DNA of 27,839 nucleotides from JBEEJZ01 sp041168905 (GTDB lineage: Bacteria; Pseudomonadota; Gammaproteobacteria; Burkholderiales; Burkholderiaceae_C): contig JBEEJZ010000192.1 in NCBI GenBank assembly GCA_041168905.1, positions 1-27,839 of the forward strand, in the 5' to 3' direction. How positions within the stretch are numbered: position 1 is the first letter of the stretch; each line of letters starts with the position of its first letter. Positions 9,477 through 17,271 of this stretch are shown here, one piece after another. The notes below the pieces were generated by a model. The model made no database searches. It had not been told where the DNA came from and worked only from the letters and a program-made list of their open reading frames with translations. The translations under genes and the position numbers were made by a program.

Positions 9477-10106
9477 TTACCGCAAACCAGCAATGTAGTC
9501 TGCCACAGCCTTGATTTCACGGTCATTCAGCTTGGCAGCAACCTGAGCCATCTGGAGGCTATTCGCACGAACACCATCTCTGAAACTGGTCAGCTGGGCA
9601 ACGGTGTAGTCGGCGTGCTGGCCGCTCAGGCGGGGGTATTGGGAAGGAATACCAGCTCCGTTAGGGCTGTGGCAACCGGCGCAGGCAGCAATTTGCCGGT
9701 CAGCAATGCCGCCACGGTAGATGCGCTCACCCAAAGTCACCAGAGCCTTGTCCTTGGCAAAACCAGGCTTGGCTTTTTGAGACGCCGCCCAGTAGGAGAT
9801 GTTTTTCATGTCCTCGTCGCTCAGCGCGGAAGCAAAGCCCTTCATGACTGCATTGTTGCGTTTGCCGGACTTGAACTCCTGCAGTTGCTTGACCAGATAT
9901 TCCGGGTGCTGCTGGGCCAACTTGGGGTTCACAGGTGTGCCGGAGTTGCCATCGGCGCCGTGGCAAGCCGCACAGACCGCAGCGAAAGCGGCTCCGCCCT
10001 TGACCAGGTCAGGCTTGGCAGCAGCAGGTTTGGCATCTTCTGCATAACTGGAAAAAGCGGCGGCCGTCAATGCGGAGGCCATGATCAGGTGGGCAAGCAG
10101 CTTCAT
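9477..10106 (-). CDS. Dihaem cytochrome c4
   Basis: This is a 209-residue periplasmic electron carrier with two class I cytochrome c domains. A Sec signal peptide ends at SSYA (residue 22). Haem sites are CAACH (C45-H49) and CAGCH (C142-H146), with probable axial methionines M88 (AVMKGF) and M186 (SLQMAQ). Length and the duplicated layout match cytochrome c4, which feeds terminal oxidases. The frame extends upstream, but the ATG at 10106 gives the normal signal peptide. It is adjacent to the System II maturation genes that would haeminate it, though transcribed separately. No strong Shine-Dalgarno is visible. Confidence 0.95.
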   Translation of the reverse strand: MKLLAHLIMASALTAAAFSSYAEDAKPAAAKPDLVKGGAAFAAVCAACHGADGNSGTPVNPKLAQQHPEYLVKQLQEFKSGKRNNAVMKGFASALSDEDMKNISYWAASQKAKPGFAKDKALVTLGERIYRGGIADRQIAACAGCHSPNGAGIPSQYPRLSGQHADYTVAQLTSFRDGVRANSLQMAQVAAKLNDREIKAVADYIAGLR

Positions 10107-10143
10107 AATGTTAGGTGTCGTGTCAGGTGAGCAAAACGGGCCG

Positions 10144-10153
10144 ATTCTACAAT
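10144..10153. promoter_or_regulatory. Possible overlapping divergent -10 elements
   Basis: The 74-base gap between cytochrome c4 and engB contains TACAAT (10148-10153, plus strand) and TAGAAT (10144-10149, minus strand), each one mismatch from TATAAT. Neither has a good -35. Distances to the start codons are suitable. This is weak evidence. Confidence 0.3.
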
Positions 10154-10180
10154 GGCCCACCGGGTTTACTCTGCATAACA

Positions 10181-10996
10181 ATGACCGACATACGAAACCC
10201 AAACGCACCCAAACGCGCAAAACCAGCCAAAGCGAGTGCCCCCCCAGCTCAGACAAAGCCTGCGGCCAAGCCCTCCCCTGCCAATGAACGCGCCACCGTC
10301 GCCATGGGCTGGATGCACACGGCCCGATTCTTGACCACAGCCCCGCAGCTGCACTTTTTGCCGCAGCTGGATGTGCCGGAAATCGCCTTCGTCGGCCGAT
10401 CCAATGCAGGCAAATCCACCTGCATCAACACCCTGACCCAGCAAAAACAACTGGCCTTTGCGTCCAAAAAACCCGGGCGCACCCAGCACATCAACCTTTT
10501 TGCGCTGGGCAAGCAAGGTGTCACCGACGCCGTACTGGCCGATTTGCCCGGCTATGGCTACGCCGCTGTGCCCAAGCAAGACAAAATCCGCTGGCAGCAG
10601 GTAATGGCCAACTATCTAGTCACGCGCGAAAACCTCAAGGCCATCGTGCTGATGTGCGACCCACGCCATGGCTTGACCGAACTCGACGAAATCTTGCTAG
10701 ATGTGATCCGCCCCAGGGTCGCCGAGGGACTCAAGTTTTTAGTGATCTTGACCAAGGCCGACAAACTCAACAGGGCTGAGCAAAGCAAAGCGCTGTCCAT
10801 CATGAACCTGCAAGCCGGTGGTGGCGAAGTGCGCCTGTTCTCAGCCACCAAGCGCATCGGCATCGACCAGGTCGCCATGCTGCTGCACGACTGGGCACAC
10901 CCTGTGTTGGCTGATGCGGTCACTGCCGACGCCGCCACAGCGCCCGCGACAGAGCCAGCGCAAGAGCCTGAAGAACTCGATCCCAGCGATCAATAA
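10181..10996 (+). CDS. engB: Ribosome biogenesis GTPase EngB/YsxC
   Basis: EngB (YihA/YsxC) is a cytosolic TRAFAC GTPase needed for large ribosomal subunit assembly. Motifs are G1 GRSNAGKST, G2 GRTQHI, G3 DLPGYG, G4 TKAD and G5 SATKR. From the ATG at 10181 the protein has 271 residues, against about 210 for E. coli. The excess is an Ala/Pro/Lys-rich N-terminal extension of about 45 residues and an acidic Ala/Pro tail. An upstream ATG at 10115 is in frame but would run through the cytochrome c4 promoter region; an internal start at 10304 (MGWMHTARF) is possible. The 3' end overlaps the acyltransferase gene on the other strand by 7 bases. Confidence 0.94.
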   Translation: MTDIRNPNAPKRAKPAKASAPPAQTKPAAKPSPANERATVAMGWMHTARFLTTAPQLHFLPQLDVPEIAFVGRSNAGKSTCINTLTQQKQLAFASKKPGRTQHINLFALGKQGVTDAVLADLPGYGYAAVPKQDKIRWQQVMANYLVTRENLKAIVLMCDPRHGLTELDEILLDVIRPRVAEGLKFLVILTKADKLNRAEQSKALSIMNLQAGGGEVRLFSATKRIGIDQVAMLLHDWAHPVLADAVTADAATAPATEPAQEPEELDPSDQ

Positions 10997-11868
10997 ACAG
11001 ACTTACTGCCTGGTGGGCGGCTCTTGAAACGCTTGTGCACCCAGTAGTACTGATCGGGCATGGTGTCGATCATCTGCTGCAGGCGCAAATTCATCTGCGC
11101 AGCATCGTCGCTTGCATCGTGGGTCGGAAAATCGACCCACGCCGGCAGCACCTTCACCTCATAGCCCTCGGCATTCATGCAAGTCACCACAGGAACTACC
11201 TTGGCTTGGCCCAGTTTTGAAAAGCGGCCCAGTGAGGGAACAGTTGCAGCGGGCACACCGTAAAAAGGCACAAACACCGACTCTCGCACGCCAAAATTCA
11301 TGTCCGGCAGCAAGTACAGGGCCTCGCCTTCGCGCAGGGCGCTCACCAGCGGTTTGGGGCCGGCAGAGCGGTCAAAAAGCCGGGGCTGACCAAATCGCTG
11401 GCGACCCTGGAAGATCCATGCATCCACCGTCCAGTTGGCCTGATGGGTGTAAATGGTGTTGAAACGTCTGGGCACCTGCTGAGTCAAGGCCGTCCAGCCC
11501 GCATCCAGCCCCACAAAGTGGGGTGCAAAAATCAGCACCGGCCCTAGCGATTGCAGTTCGGCCGTGGCGCCTGTGATACGAATCCGCTGCCGTAGCAGCT
11601 CGGGCGAGCCGTGCCACAACCAACCGCGATCCAGCCAGGCCTGAGCAAAACGGACAAATATGGATCGAGCCAAACGCCGTCTTTCCGATGGGACCAGCAC
11701 GGGGAAGCACAAACGCAGATTGGTCATCACCACATGCCGACGCGGCACCGCTGCTGCATAAAGCAGGTAACCCAGACCAACGCCCAACGCCCTCAGCCAG
11801 GGCAAAGGCAACCTGGCCATGAGCCGTATGCAAAACAACCAGAATTGGCTGGCCAACTTACGCACCAT
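10990..11868 (-). CDS. LpxL/HtrB-family acyltransferase (HxxxxD type)
   Basis: This 292-residue membrane-associated protein belongs to the lipid A late acyltransferase family (LpxL/LpxM/LpxP), which transfer acyl chains from acyl-ACP to lipid A in the inner membrane. The catalytic HxxxxD motif is APHFVGLD (H117, D122). An N-terminal hydrophobic helix lies around 8-40, and LPDMNFG plus the VPFYGVPAATVP block match the family. The ATG at 11868 lies two bases after the stop of the upstream paralogue, and the frame upstream of it has no better start. Which position on lipid A it acylates cannot be read from sequence. Confidence 0.9.
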   Translation of the reverse strand: MVRKLASQFWLFCIRLMARLPLPWLRALGVGLGYLLYAAAVPRRHVVMTNLRLCFPVLVPSERRRLARSIFVRFAQAWLDRGWLWHGSPELLRQRIRITGATAELQSLGPVLIFAPHFVGLDAGWTALTQQVPRRFNTIYTHQANWTVDAWIFQGRQRFGQPRLFDRSAGPKPLVSALREGEALYLLPDMNFGVRESVFVPFYGVPAATVPSLGRFSKLGQAKVVPVVTCMNAEGYEVKVLPAWVDFPTHDASDDAAQMNLRLQQMIDTMPDQYYWVHKRFKSRPPGSKSVY

Positions 11869-11870
11869 GC

Positions 11871-12698
11871 TCAATCCTCGCGCGGGTCTTTGTAGCGTGC
11901 ATAGGCCCACAGATATTGCTGTGGACAACACCGAATTAGATCCTCCATAGCGCCATTGATGACGGCCGCCGCCAGACTCGGATCTTGTGGCAGTTCGCTG
12001 GGCATGCGCTTCACGTGCACACGGTAACCGCGACCCCAGCTCAAACGCTCTCCCCAAGCCAGCAACACCGTAGCGCCGGTTTGGCGGGCCAAACGCACAG
12101 ACAAGGTCATGGTGTAGGCCGCTTGGCCGAAAAAGGGCGCCCAAACCCCCTGCCCCAAGGGCGGCACCTGATCGGGCAAAAGCCCTACGCTCTGCCCGTT
12201 TTGGAGGGCGCGAAGCATCTGACGCACTCCAGCCAGGGAGGTTTCAGCCGTGCGCAAACCTTCCCGTGCACGCGCCTGCATCACCCAGTCGCGCAACCAG
12301 GCTTTTTTCGGGGGGCGAAAAAGCACGGTCATGGGTGCCTGAGTGACACCAAAAACATCGGCATAAGCGCGTGCAGTGATTTCAAAACAGCCCAGATGAG
12401 GTGTCAAAAACAGCACCCCACGCTGCTGCTCCAGTGCCTGTGCCACCAGCTCCTGCCCAGACCACAGCACACGCACAGGGCGTCCCAGCCACAGTCGCGG
12501 CAACTCCAGAATGGTCTTGCCAGCCTCGCCAACGGCGCAACTCCATTGGCGCCAATTCAACCCGGCACGTCGGGCGTTGGCAAGGAAACGACGCCTGTAC
12601 ACACCCGAAAACACGAAGACCAACCAGCCCGCGAACCAGCCTTTGAGGTGCAGCACGCACAAAGGCATTGCCGACAAAGTGGAAATCACGAAGCGCAT
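11871..12698 (-). CDS. LpxL/HtrB-family acyltransferase (HxxxxE type)
   Basis: This 275-residue protein is a second member of the lipid A acyltransferase family. Its catalytic motif is TPHLGCFE (H101, E106), i.e. HxxxxE rather than the HxxxxD of its neighbour, and it has the LLPDQVPPLGQGVWAPFFG block expected for LpxL. An N-terminal hydrophobic segment lies around 5-31. The start at 12698 (MRFVISTL) gives the usual membrane anchor; earlier in-frame ATGs would add an uncharacteristic polar stretch running into the metK leader. The two genes are two bases apart and probably form an operon divergent from metK, giving two sequential acylation steps. Confidence 0.88.
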   Translation of the reverse strand: MRFVISTLSAMPLCVLHLKGWFAGWLVFVFSGVYRRRFLANARRAGLNWRQWSCAVGEAGKTILELPRLWLGRPVRVLWSGQELVAQALEQQRGVLFLTPHLGCFEITARAYADVFGVTQAPMTVLFRPPKKAWLRDWVMQARAREGLRTAETSLAGVRQMLRALQNGQSVGLLPDQVPPLGQGVWAPFFGQAAYTMTLSVRLARQTGATVLLAWGERLSWGRGYRVHVKRMPSELPQDPSLAAAVINGAMEDLIRCCPQQYLWAYARYKDPRED

Positions 12699-12766
12699 GG
12701 ATTGGATAGAATTCGCCCGTCGCTGAGTTATGGAACTACTTGCAGGGCGACACACAAAGGCGGTTT

Positions 12767-12788
12767 TTGACGTTGATGTATTGACGTT
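12767..12788. repeat. Direct repeat in the metK upstream region
   Basis: The octamer TTGACGTT occurs twice, at 12767-12774 and 12781-12788, with a 14-base period, in the 205-base spacer between the acyltransferase pair and metK. TTGACG also matches a sigma-70 -35 hexamer, but I see no convincing -10 at 16-18 bases. It could be an operator or an alternative promoter element. The rest of the spacer shows no riboswitch fold I recognise. Confidence 0.4.
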
Positions 12789-12903
12789 TAAAGAGCCGAC
12801 ATTGTGCCTTGTCATCTTTGACAAAACTGCTAAAGCGTTCGCCGAAGCCCCAAGCCCAAGCAGCGCACAAACACCTGTTTAATGACTTTAGGAGCTTCAT
12901 ATC

Positions 12904-14085
12904 ATGGCGAACGACTTTCTTTTTACCTCCGAATCCGTCTCTGAAGGCCATCCCGACAAGGTCGCCGATCAGATCTCTGATGCGATTCTGGACGCGATCT
13001 TCAAACAAGACCCGCTCAGCCGCGTGGCTGCCGAAACCCTGACCAACACCGGTCTGGTGGTCCTGGCTGGCGAAATCACCACCAACGCGCATGTGGACTA
13101 CATCCAGGTCGCCCGCGACACCATCAAGCGCATTGGCTACGACAACACCGAGTACGGCATCGACTACAAGGGCTGTGCTGTCATGGTGGCTTACGACAAG
13201 CAGAGCAACGACATCGCCCAGGGCGTGGACGAAGGCCGCGGCCTGAACCTGGAGCAGGGCGCCGGCGACCAGGGCCTGATGTTTGGCTATGCCTGCGATG
13301 AAACCCCCGAACTGATGCCCGCGGCCATCTACTACGCCCACCGCCTCGTCGAGCGCCAGGCTCAGCTGCGCAAGGACGGCCGTCTGCCTTTCTTGCGTCC
13401 TGACGCCAAGAGCCAGGTGACCATGCGCTATGTGGATGGCAAGCCCCACAGCATCGATACCGTGGTGCTATCCACCCAGCACAGCCCCGACCAGAGTGAA
13501 ACCGCCACCAAGATGAAGGCCAGCTTTGTCGAAGCCATCATCGAGGAAATCATCAAGCCTGTATTGCCCAAGGAGTGGCTGCAAAACACACGTTACCTGA
13601 TCAACCCCACCGGCCGTTTTGTCATTGGCGGCCCGCAGGGTGATTGCGGTCTGACGGGTCGCAAGATCATTGTGGACACTTACGGCGGCGCTTGCCCGCA
13701 CGGTGGTGGCGCGTTTTCGGGCAAAGACCCCAGCAAGGTGGACCGCTCGGCCGCCTACGCTGCACGCTATGTGGCCAAAAACATCGTGAAGGCCGGCCTG
13801 GCCCGTCAATGCCAGATTCAGGTGGCCTATGCGATCGGTGTGGCCAAACCCATGAACGTGACGGTTTACACCGAAGGAACCGGCGTCATCCCCGATGAGC
13901 AAATTGCCGCCCTGGTGAACGAACACTTCGACCTGCGCCCCAAGGGCATCATCCAGATGCTCGACTTGCTGCGCCCCATTTACGAAAAAACCGCTGCTTA
14001 TGGCCACTTCGGTCGCGAAGAGCCCGAGTTCACCTGGGAGCGGACAGACAAGGTTCAGGCGCTGCGCGCTGCGGCGGGCCTGTAA
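12904..14085 (+). CDS. metK: S-adenosylmethionine synthetase
   Basis: MetK makes S-adenosylmethionine from methionine and ATP in the cytosol. The 393-residue protein is of standard length. It has the N-terminal GHPDKVADQISDAILD, the ATP-binding GAGDQGLMFGYA and the P-loop-like GGGAFSGKDPSKVDRS. A strong Shine-Dalgarno (AGGAG, 12890-12894) is set nine bases before the ATG. It is divergent from the acyltransferase pair and convergent with dnaE2, with a 30-base gap that shows no terminator. Confidence 0.98.
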   Translation: MANDFLFTSESVSEGHPDKVADQISDAILDAIFKQDPLSRVAAETLTNTGLVVLAGEITTNAHVDYIQVARDTIKRIGYDNTEYGIDYKGCAVMVAYDKQSNDIAQGVDEGRGLNLEQGAGDQGLMFGYACDETPELMPAAIYYAHRLVERQAQLRKDGRLPFLRPDAKSQVTMRYVDGKPHSIDTVVLSTQHSPDQSETATKMKASFVEAIIEEIIKPVLPKEWLQNTRYLINPTGRFVIGGPQGDCGLTGRKIIVDTYGGACPHGGGAFSGKDPSKVDRSAAYAARYVAKNIVKAGLARQCQIQVAYAIGVAKPMNVTVYTEGTGVIPDEQIAALVNEHFDLRPKGIIQMLDLLRPIYEKTAAYGHFGREEPEFTWERTDKVQALRAAAGL

Positions 14086-14115
14086 GGAACAGCGATCATC
14101 GGCGCCTGCAAAGCT

Positions 14116-17100
14116 TCAGTGAAACTCCCGGCTCTGGGTGCTGAGTCCACCCAGCAAGGGGGTGAGGTCTTGCAATCGCTGAGCAATCAGGTGACGCACC
14201 TGGCCACCGCTGTCCACGTCGCGTTGCCACTCACCCCACACCACCAGCAACCGCGCATGTAGAAGGGTCTTCACCTGCCGCTCGCGTACGGACTGCCAGA
14301 CGATCACATTCACGCAGCCATACTCGTCTTCCAAGGTTACAAACACCACGCCCTTGGCTGTGGGCGGCGCCTGACGCATGGTGACCAGACCGCAAGCCAC
14401 CACCCGGCGTCCATGGGGCACGTTTTGCAGCTGGGCGGAGGTTCTCAGCTTCAGGTGTGCCAGCTGCGGCCGCAAAATGGCCATGGGGTGACGCCGTAAG
14501 CTCAGCCCGAGGGCGGCATAGTCGTGCAGCACTTCTTCGCCCTCCTGCGCTTCTGGCAAGATCAGTGCAGCTTCCAAAACCGGTGCCTGCCGCAGGAGCT
14601 CAGTGCTCGCACCCAAAGCGGATGCAGCCCAGGCCTGCTGACGTCGATGTCCCGCCAAACTGGCCAGGGCATCGGCTGCTGAAAGTGCCGTCAGCTCACT
14701 GCGATCCAGCTGGGCACGCAAGGCCAGCTCATCCACACTCTCAAAAGCAGCCACTCTGCGCGCAGCCATGATGCGCTGGGCCGCAGCTGAGCTAAGACCA
14801 GACACCAGATGCAAACCCAAACGCACCGCCGGCTGAAAAAAAGCATTGGAGAAATTGGGATCTGACCCCGATTTCTCCAGCGCACTGTCCCAGTCGCTGT
14901 GCGACACATCGACCGGGTACACCTCCACGCCGTGGCGCCGGGCATCCTGCACCAGCTGCGAGGGGCTGTAAAAGCCCATGGGCTGGGAGTTGAGCAGTGC
15001 GACCAAAAAACAGGCGGGTTCGTGGCACTTGAGCCAGGCGCTCACATAGACCAGCAGCGCAAAGCTGGCTGCATGGCTTTCAGGAAAACCGTATTCGCCA
15101 AAGCCCTCGATCTGCTTGAAGATGCTTTCGGCAAAGTCGGCGCTGTAGCCATTGGCCACCATGCGGCTGATCAGCACATCATGGAACTTGTGCACACCGC
15201 CCTTGCGCTTCCAGGCGGCCATGGAACGGCGCAGCTGGTCGGCCTCATCGCCACTGAAATTGGCTGCCAGCATGGCAATCTGCATCACTTGCTCCTGAAA
15301 AATCGGCACGCCCAGGGTGCGCTTCAGGGCCGCTTCAAGCGCGGGTGGCACATCCACCGGCTCCAGCCCCTGGCGGCGACGCAGGTAAGGATGCACCATG
15401 CCGCCCTGTATGGGCCCTGGCCGCACGATGGCCACCTCCACCACCAGGTCGTAGTAGTTGCGGGGCCGCAGGCGAGGCAGCATGGACATCTGGGCGCGGC
15501 TTTCGATCTGGAACACCCCCACCGTGTCGGCAGCGCAGATCATGTCGTAGGTGGGCTCATCGCCGTCGGGAATGTCCTGCATGCGCAGTGCCTGCCCCCT
15601 GCGTTGCCCAGCCAGCACCAAACAGCGGCGAATGGCGCTCAACATCCCCAGCGCCAGCACATCCACCTTGAGCAAACCCACCTCATCCAGGTCATCCTTG
15701 TCCCATTGGATGATGGACCGATGCGCCATGGCGGCGTTCTCTATCGGCACCAGTCGCGACAAAGGACCATCGGTCAGCACAAAGCCCCCCGGATGCTGGC
15801 TCAAATGGCGGGGAAAGCCGATCAGCTGCCGCGTCAGGCTGAGCCACTGGGCCTGACGCTCATCCAGCGCCGACACCCCCAGGGCTTGCGCCCAGGCATC
15901 GGGGTCTGACCCCCATTGATTGAACCGGGAATGTGACTTACTGGCCTGCTCGATCAGCACCTCGTCCACACCCAGCGCCTTGCCCACATCCCTCAGAGCG
16001 CTGCGAGTGCGGTAGCTGGTCACCACGGCGGTCAGCGCCGCCCGGTCACGGCCGTACTTTTGGTAGATGTACTGAATCACCTCTTCACGGCGGTCGTGCT
16101 CAAAGTCCACATCGATGTCGGGCGGCTCGTTGCGTTCGCGGCTGATGAAGCGCTCAAACAGCACATGGGTGCGCGCCGGGTCCACCTCGGTAACGCCCAG
16201 GCAATAACACACCGCCGAATTGGCTGCCGAACCTCGTCCCTGGCACAAGATGCCCTGGCTACGGGCGAAGCGCACGATGTCAAACACGGTCAGAAAGTAC
16301 ATGTCGTACTTCAGCTGGGCTATCAGGGCCAGTTCATGTTCGATCTGGCGCAGCACAGCCGGGGGAGCTCCGTCCGGGTAGCGTAGCGGCACCCCCTGCT
16401 GTGTGAAATGGCGCAGCGTCTGGGCCGGCGTCAACCCCGGTAGCAAAGCCTCTTGCGGGTAACGGTAGCGCAACTCTTCCAGGCTGAAATGACAGCGCTG
16501 CGCCACTTGCAGGGTGTTGACCAACAAGGCGTGGGGATAGAGCTGGGCCAACCGCTGGCGCGAGCGCAAATGCGCTTCGGCATTGGCCTCCAGACCGGTG
16601 CCACACTGGGCCACAGGCCGATGCAGGCGTACAGCGCTGATCACATCCTGCAAAGGTTTGCGCGACCGCAGATGCATCAGCACCTGGCCCGCTGCCACCA
16701 GCGCAAGCCCTGTGAGCTGCGAGGACCGCTGCAAGGTGTGCAGCCACAAGGCATCGTCTGGGCCGTGTTGCAGCACCACGCCCAGCCACAAGCGATTTGC
16801 AAACCGCCCCCTGGCACGCAGACACCAGGCACACAGGCTCTCAAAACTGCCCCCTCGCTCGAGAACCAGCAGCAACTCGCAATCAGACAAGGCCTCCCAG
16901 GCTGCGTCGGACCACGGCAGCTGATAGCGGCCCTTGTCGGCCTGGCGCCTGGCCACGGTGATCAGCTGGCACAGCTGTCCCCAGCCCAACAAACTGCGAG
17001 GCAAAACGACAATGGTCGCGCCCGGTAGCACAAAATGCGCGCCTGGCAACAACTGCAAGCCCAGGCGTCGGGCCTCGGCATGGGCCCGCACCACGCCGGC

Positions 17101-17271
17101 CACCGAGCATTCGTCAGTCACCGCCAAAGCCGCATAGCCCAATGCATGGGCCCGCTCCACCAGTTCAGCCGGATGCGAGGCACCGCGCTGAAAACTGAAA
17201 TTGCTCAGGCAAAACAGCTCGGCGTAGGCCGGCTGACTATCTGCCGTCTCCGGCGTTATCAGGTCAGGCAT
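14116..17271 (-). CDS. dnaE2: Error-prone DNA polymerase DnaE2 (ImuC)
   Basis: DnaE2/ImuC is the C-family polymerase of the SOS mutasome and performs error-prone translesion synthesis together with ImuA and ImuB. The 1051-residue protein has an N-terminal PHP domain (FSNFSFQ-like start, residues 15-80), the palm motif CQGRGSAANSAVCYCLG (343-359) and catalytic aspartates in PDIDVDFE (384-391). A helix-hairpin-helix region and a C-terminal OB-fold (VFVTLEDEYGCVNVIVW) follow. The start at 17271 overlaps the imuB stop by 8 bases; an upstream in-frame ATG at 17307 is less likely. Two GTCAGA-centred palindromes lie inside the gene and are read in frame as GSDP-containing segments (residues 452-458 and 798-808). 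Confidence 0.95.
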   Translation of the reverse strand: MPDLITPETADSQPAYAELFCLSNFSFQRGASHPAELVERAHALGYAALAVTDECSVAGVVRAHAEARRLGLQLLPGAHFVLPGATIVVLPRSLLGWGQLCQLITVARRQADKGRYQLPWSDAAWEALSDCELLLVLERGGSFESLCAWCLRARGRFANRLWLGVVLQHGPDDALWLHTLQRSSQLTGLALVAAGQVLMHLRSRKPLQDVISAVRLHRPVAQCGTGLEANAEAHLRSRQRLAQLYPHALLVNTLQVAQRCHFSLEELRYRYPQEALLPGLTPAQTLRHFTQQGVPLRYPDGAPPAVLRQIEHELALIAQLKYDMYFLTVFDIVRFARSQGILCQGRGSAANSAVCYCLGVTEVDPARTHVLFERFISRERNEPPDIDVDFEHDRREEVIQYIYQKYGRDRAALTAVVTSYRTRSALRDVGKALGVDEVLIEQASKSHSRFNQWGSDPDAWAQALGVSALDERQAQWLSLTRQLIGFPRHLSQHPGGFVLTDGPLSRLVPIENAAMAHRSIIQWDKDDLDEVGLLKVDVLALGMLSAIRRCLVLAGQRRGQALRMQDIPDGDEPTYDMICAADTVGVFQIESRAQMSMLPRLRPRNYYDLVVEVAIVRPGPIQGGMVHPYLRRRQGLEPVDVPPALEAALKRTLGVPIFQEQVMQIAMLAANFSGDEADQLRRSMAAWKRKGGVHKFHDVLISRMVANGYSADFAESIFKQIEGFGEYGFPESHAASFALLVYVSAWLKCHEPACFLVALLNSQPMGFYSPSQLVQDARRHGVEVYPVDVSHSDWDSALEKSGSDPNFSNAFFQPAVRLGLHLVSGLSSAAAQRIMAARRVAAFESVDELALRAQLDRSELTALSAADALASLAGHRRQQAWAASALGASTELLRQAPVLEAALILPEAQEGEEVLHDYAALGLSLRRHPMAILRPQLAHLKLRTSAQLQNVPHGRRVVACGLVTMRQAPPTAKGVVFVTLEDEYGCVNVIVWQSVRERQVKTLLHARLLVVWGEWQRDVDSGGQVRHLIAQRLQDLTPLLGGLSTQSREFH
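14848..14878. repeat. Palindromic mini-element inside dnaE2
   Basis: GGAGAAATTGGG and CCCCGATTTCTCC form arms of about 12 bases (one G-U type mismatch) around ATCTGA. On the coding (minus) strand it reads in frame as part of EKSGSDPNFSN. The extra residues lie in a part of the polymerase where I do not expect them, which suggests an in-frame insertion. Confidence 0.6.
15898..15916. repeat. Second GTCAGACCCC palindrome inside dnaE2
   Basis: ATCGGGGT and ACCCCCAT flank CTG, giving 8-base arms with one mismatch. The core GGGGTCTGACCCC matches that of the element near 14.86 kb. It encodes QWGSDPD on the minus strand, in frame with the polymerase. Confidence 0.5.

Noticed and set aside
12699..12903. 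SAM riboswitch upstream of metK
   Set aside because: I could not find the conserved core or pairing of SAM-I, SAM-II or SAM/SAH riboswitches; only the short direct repeats stand out.
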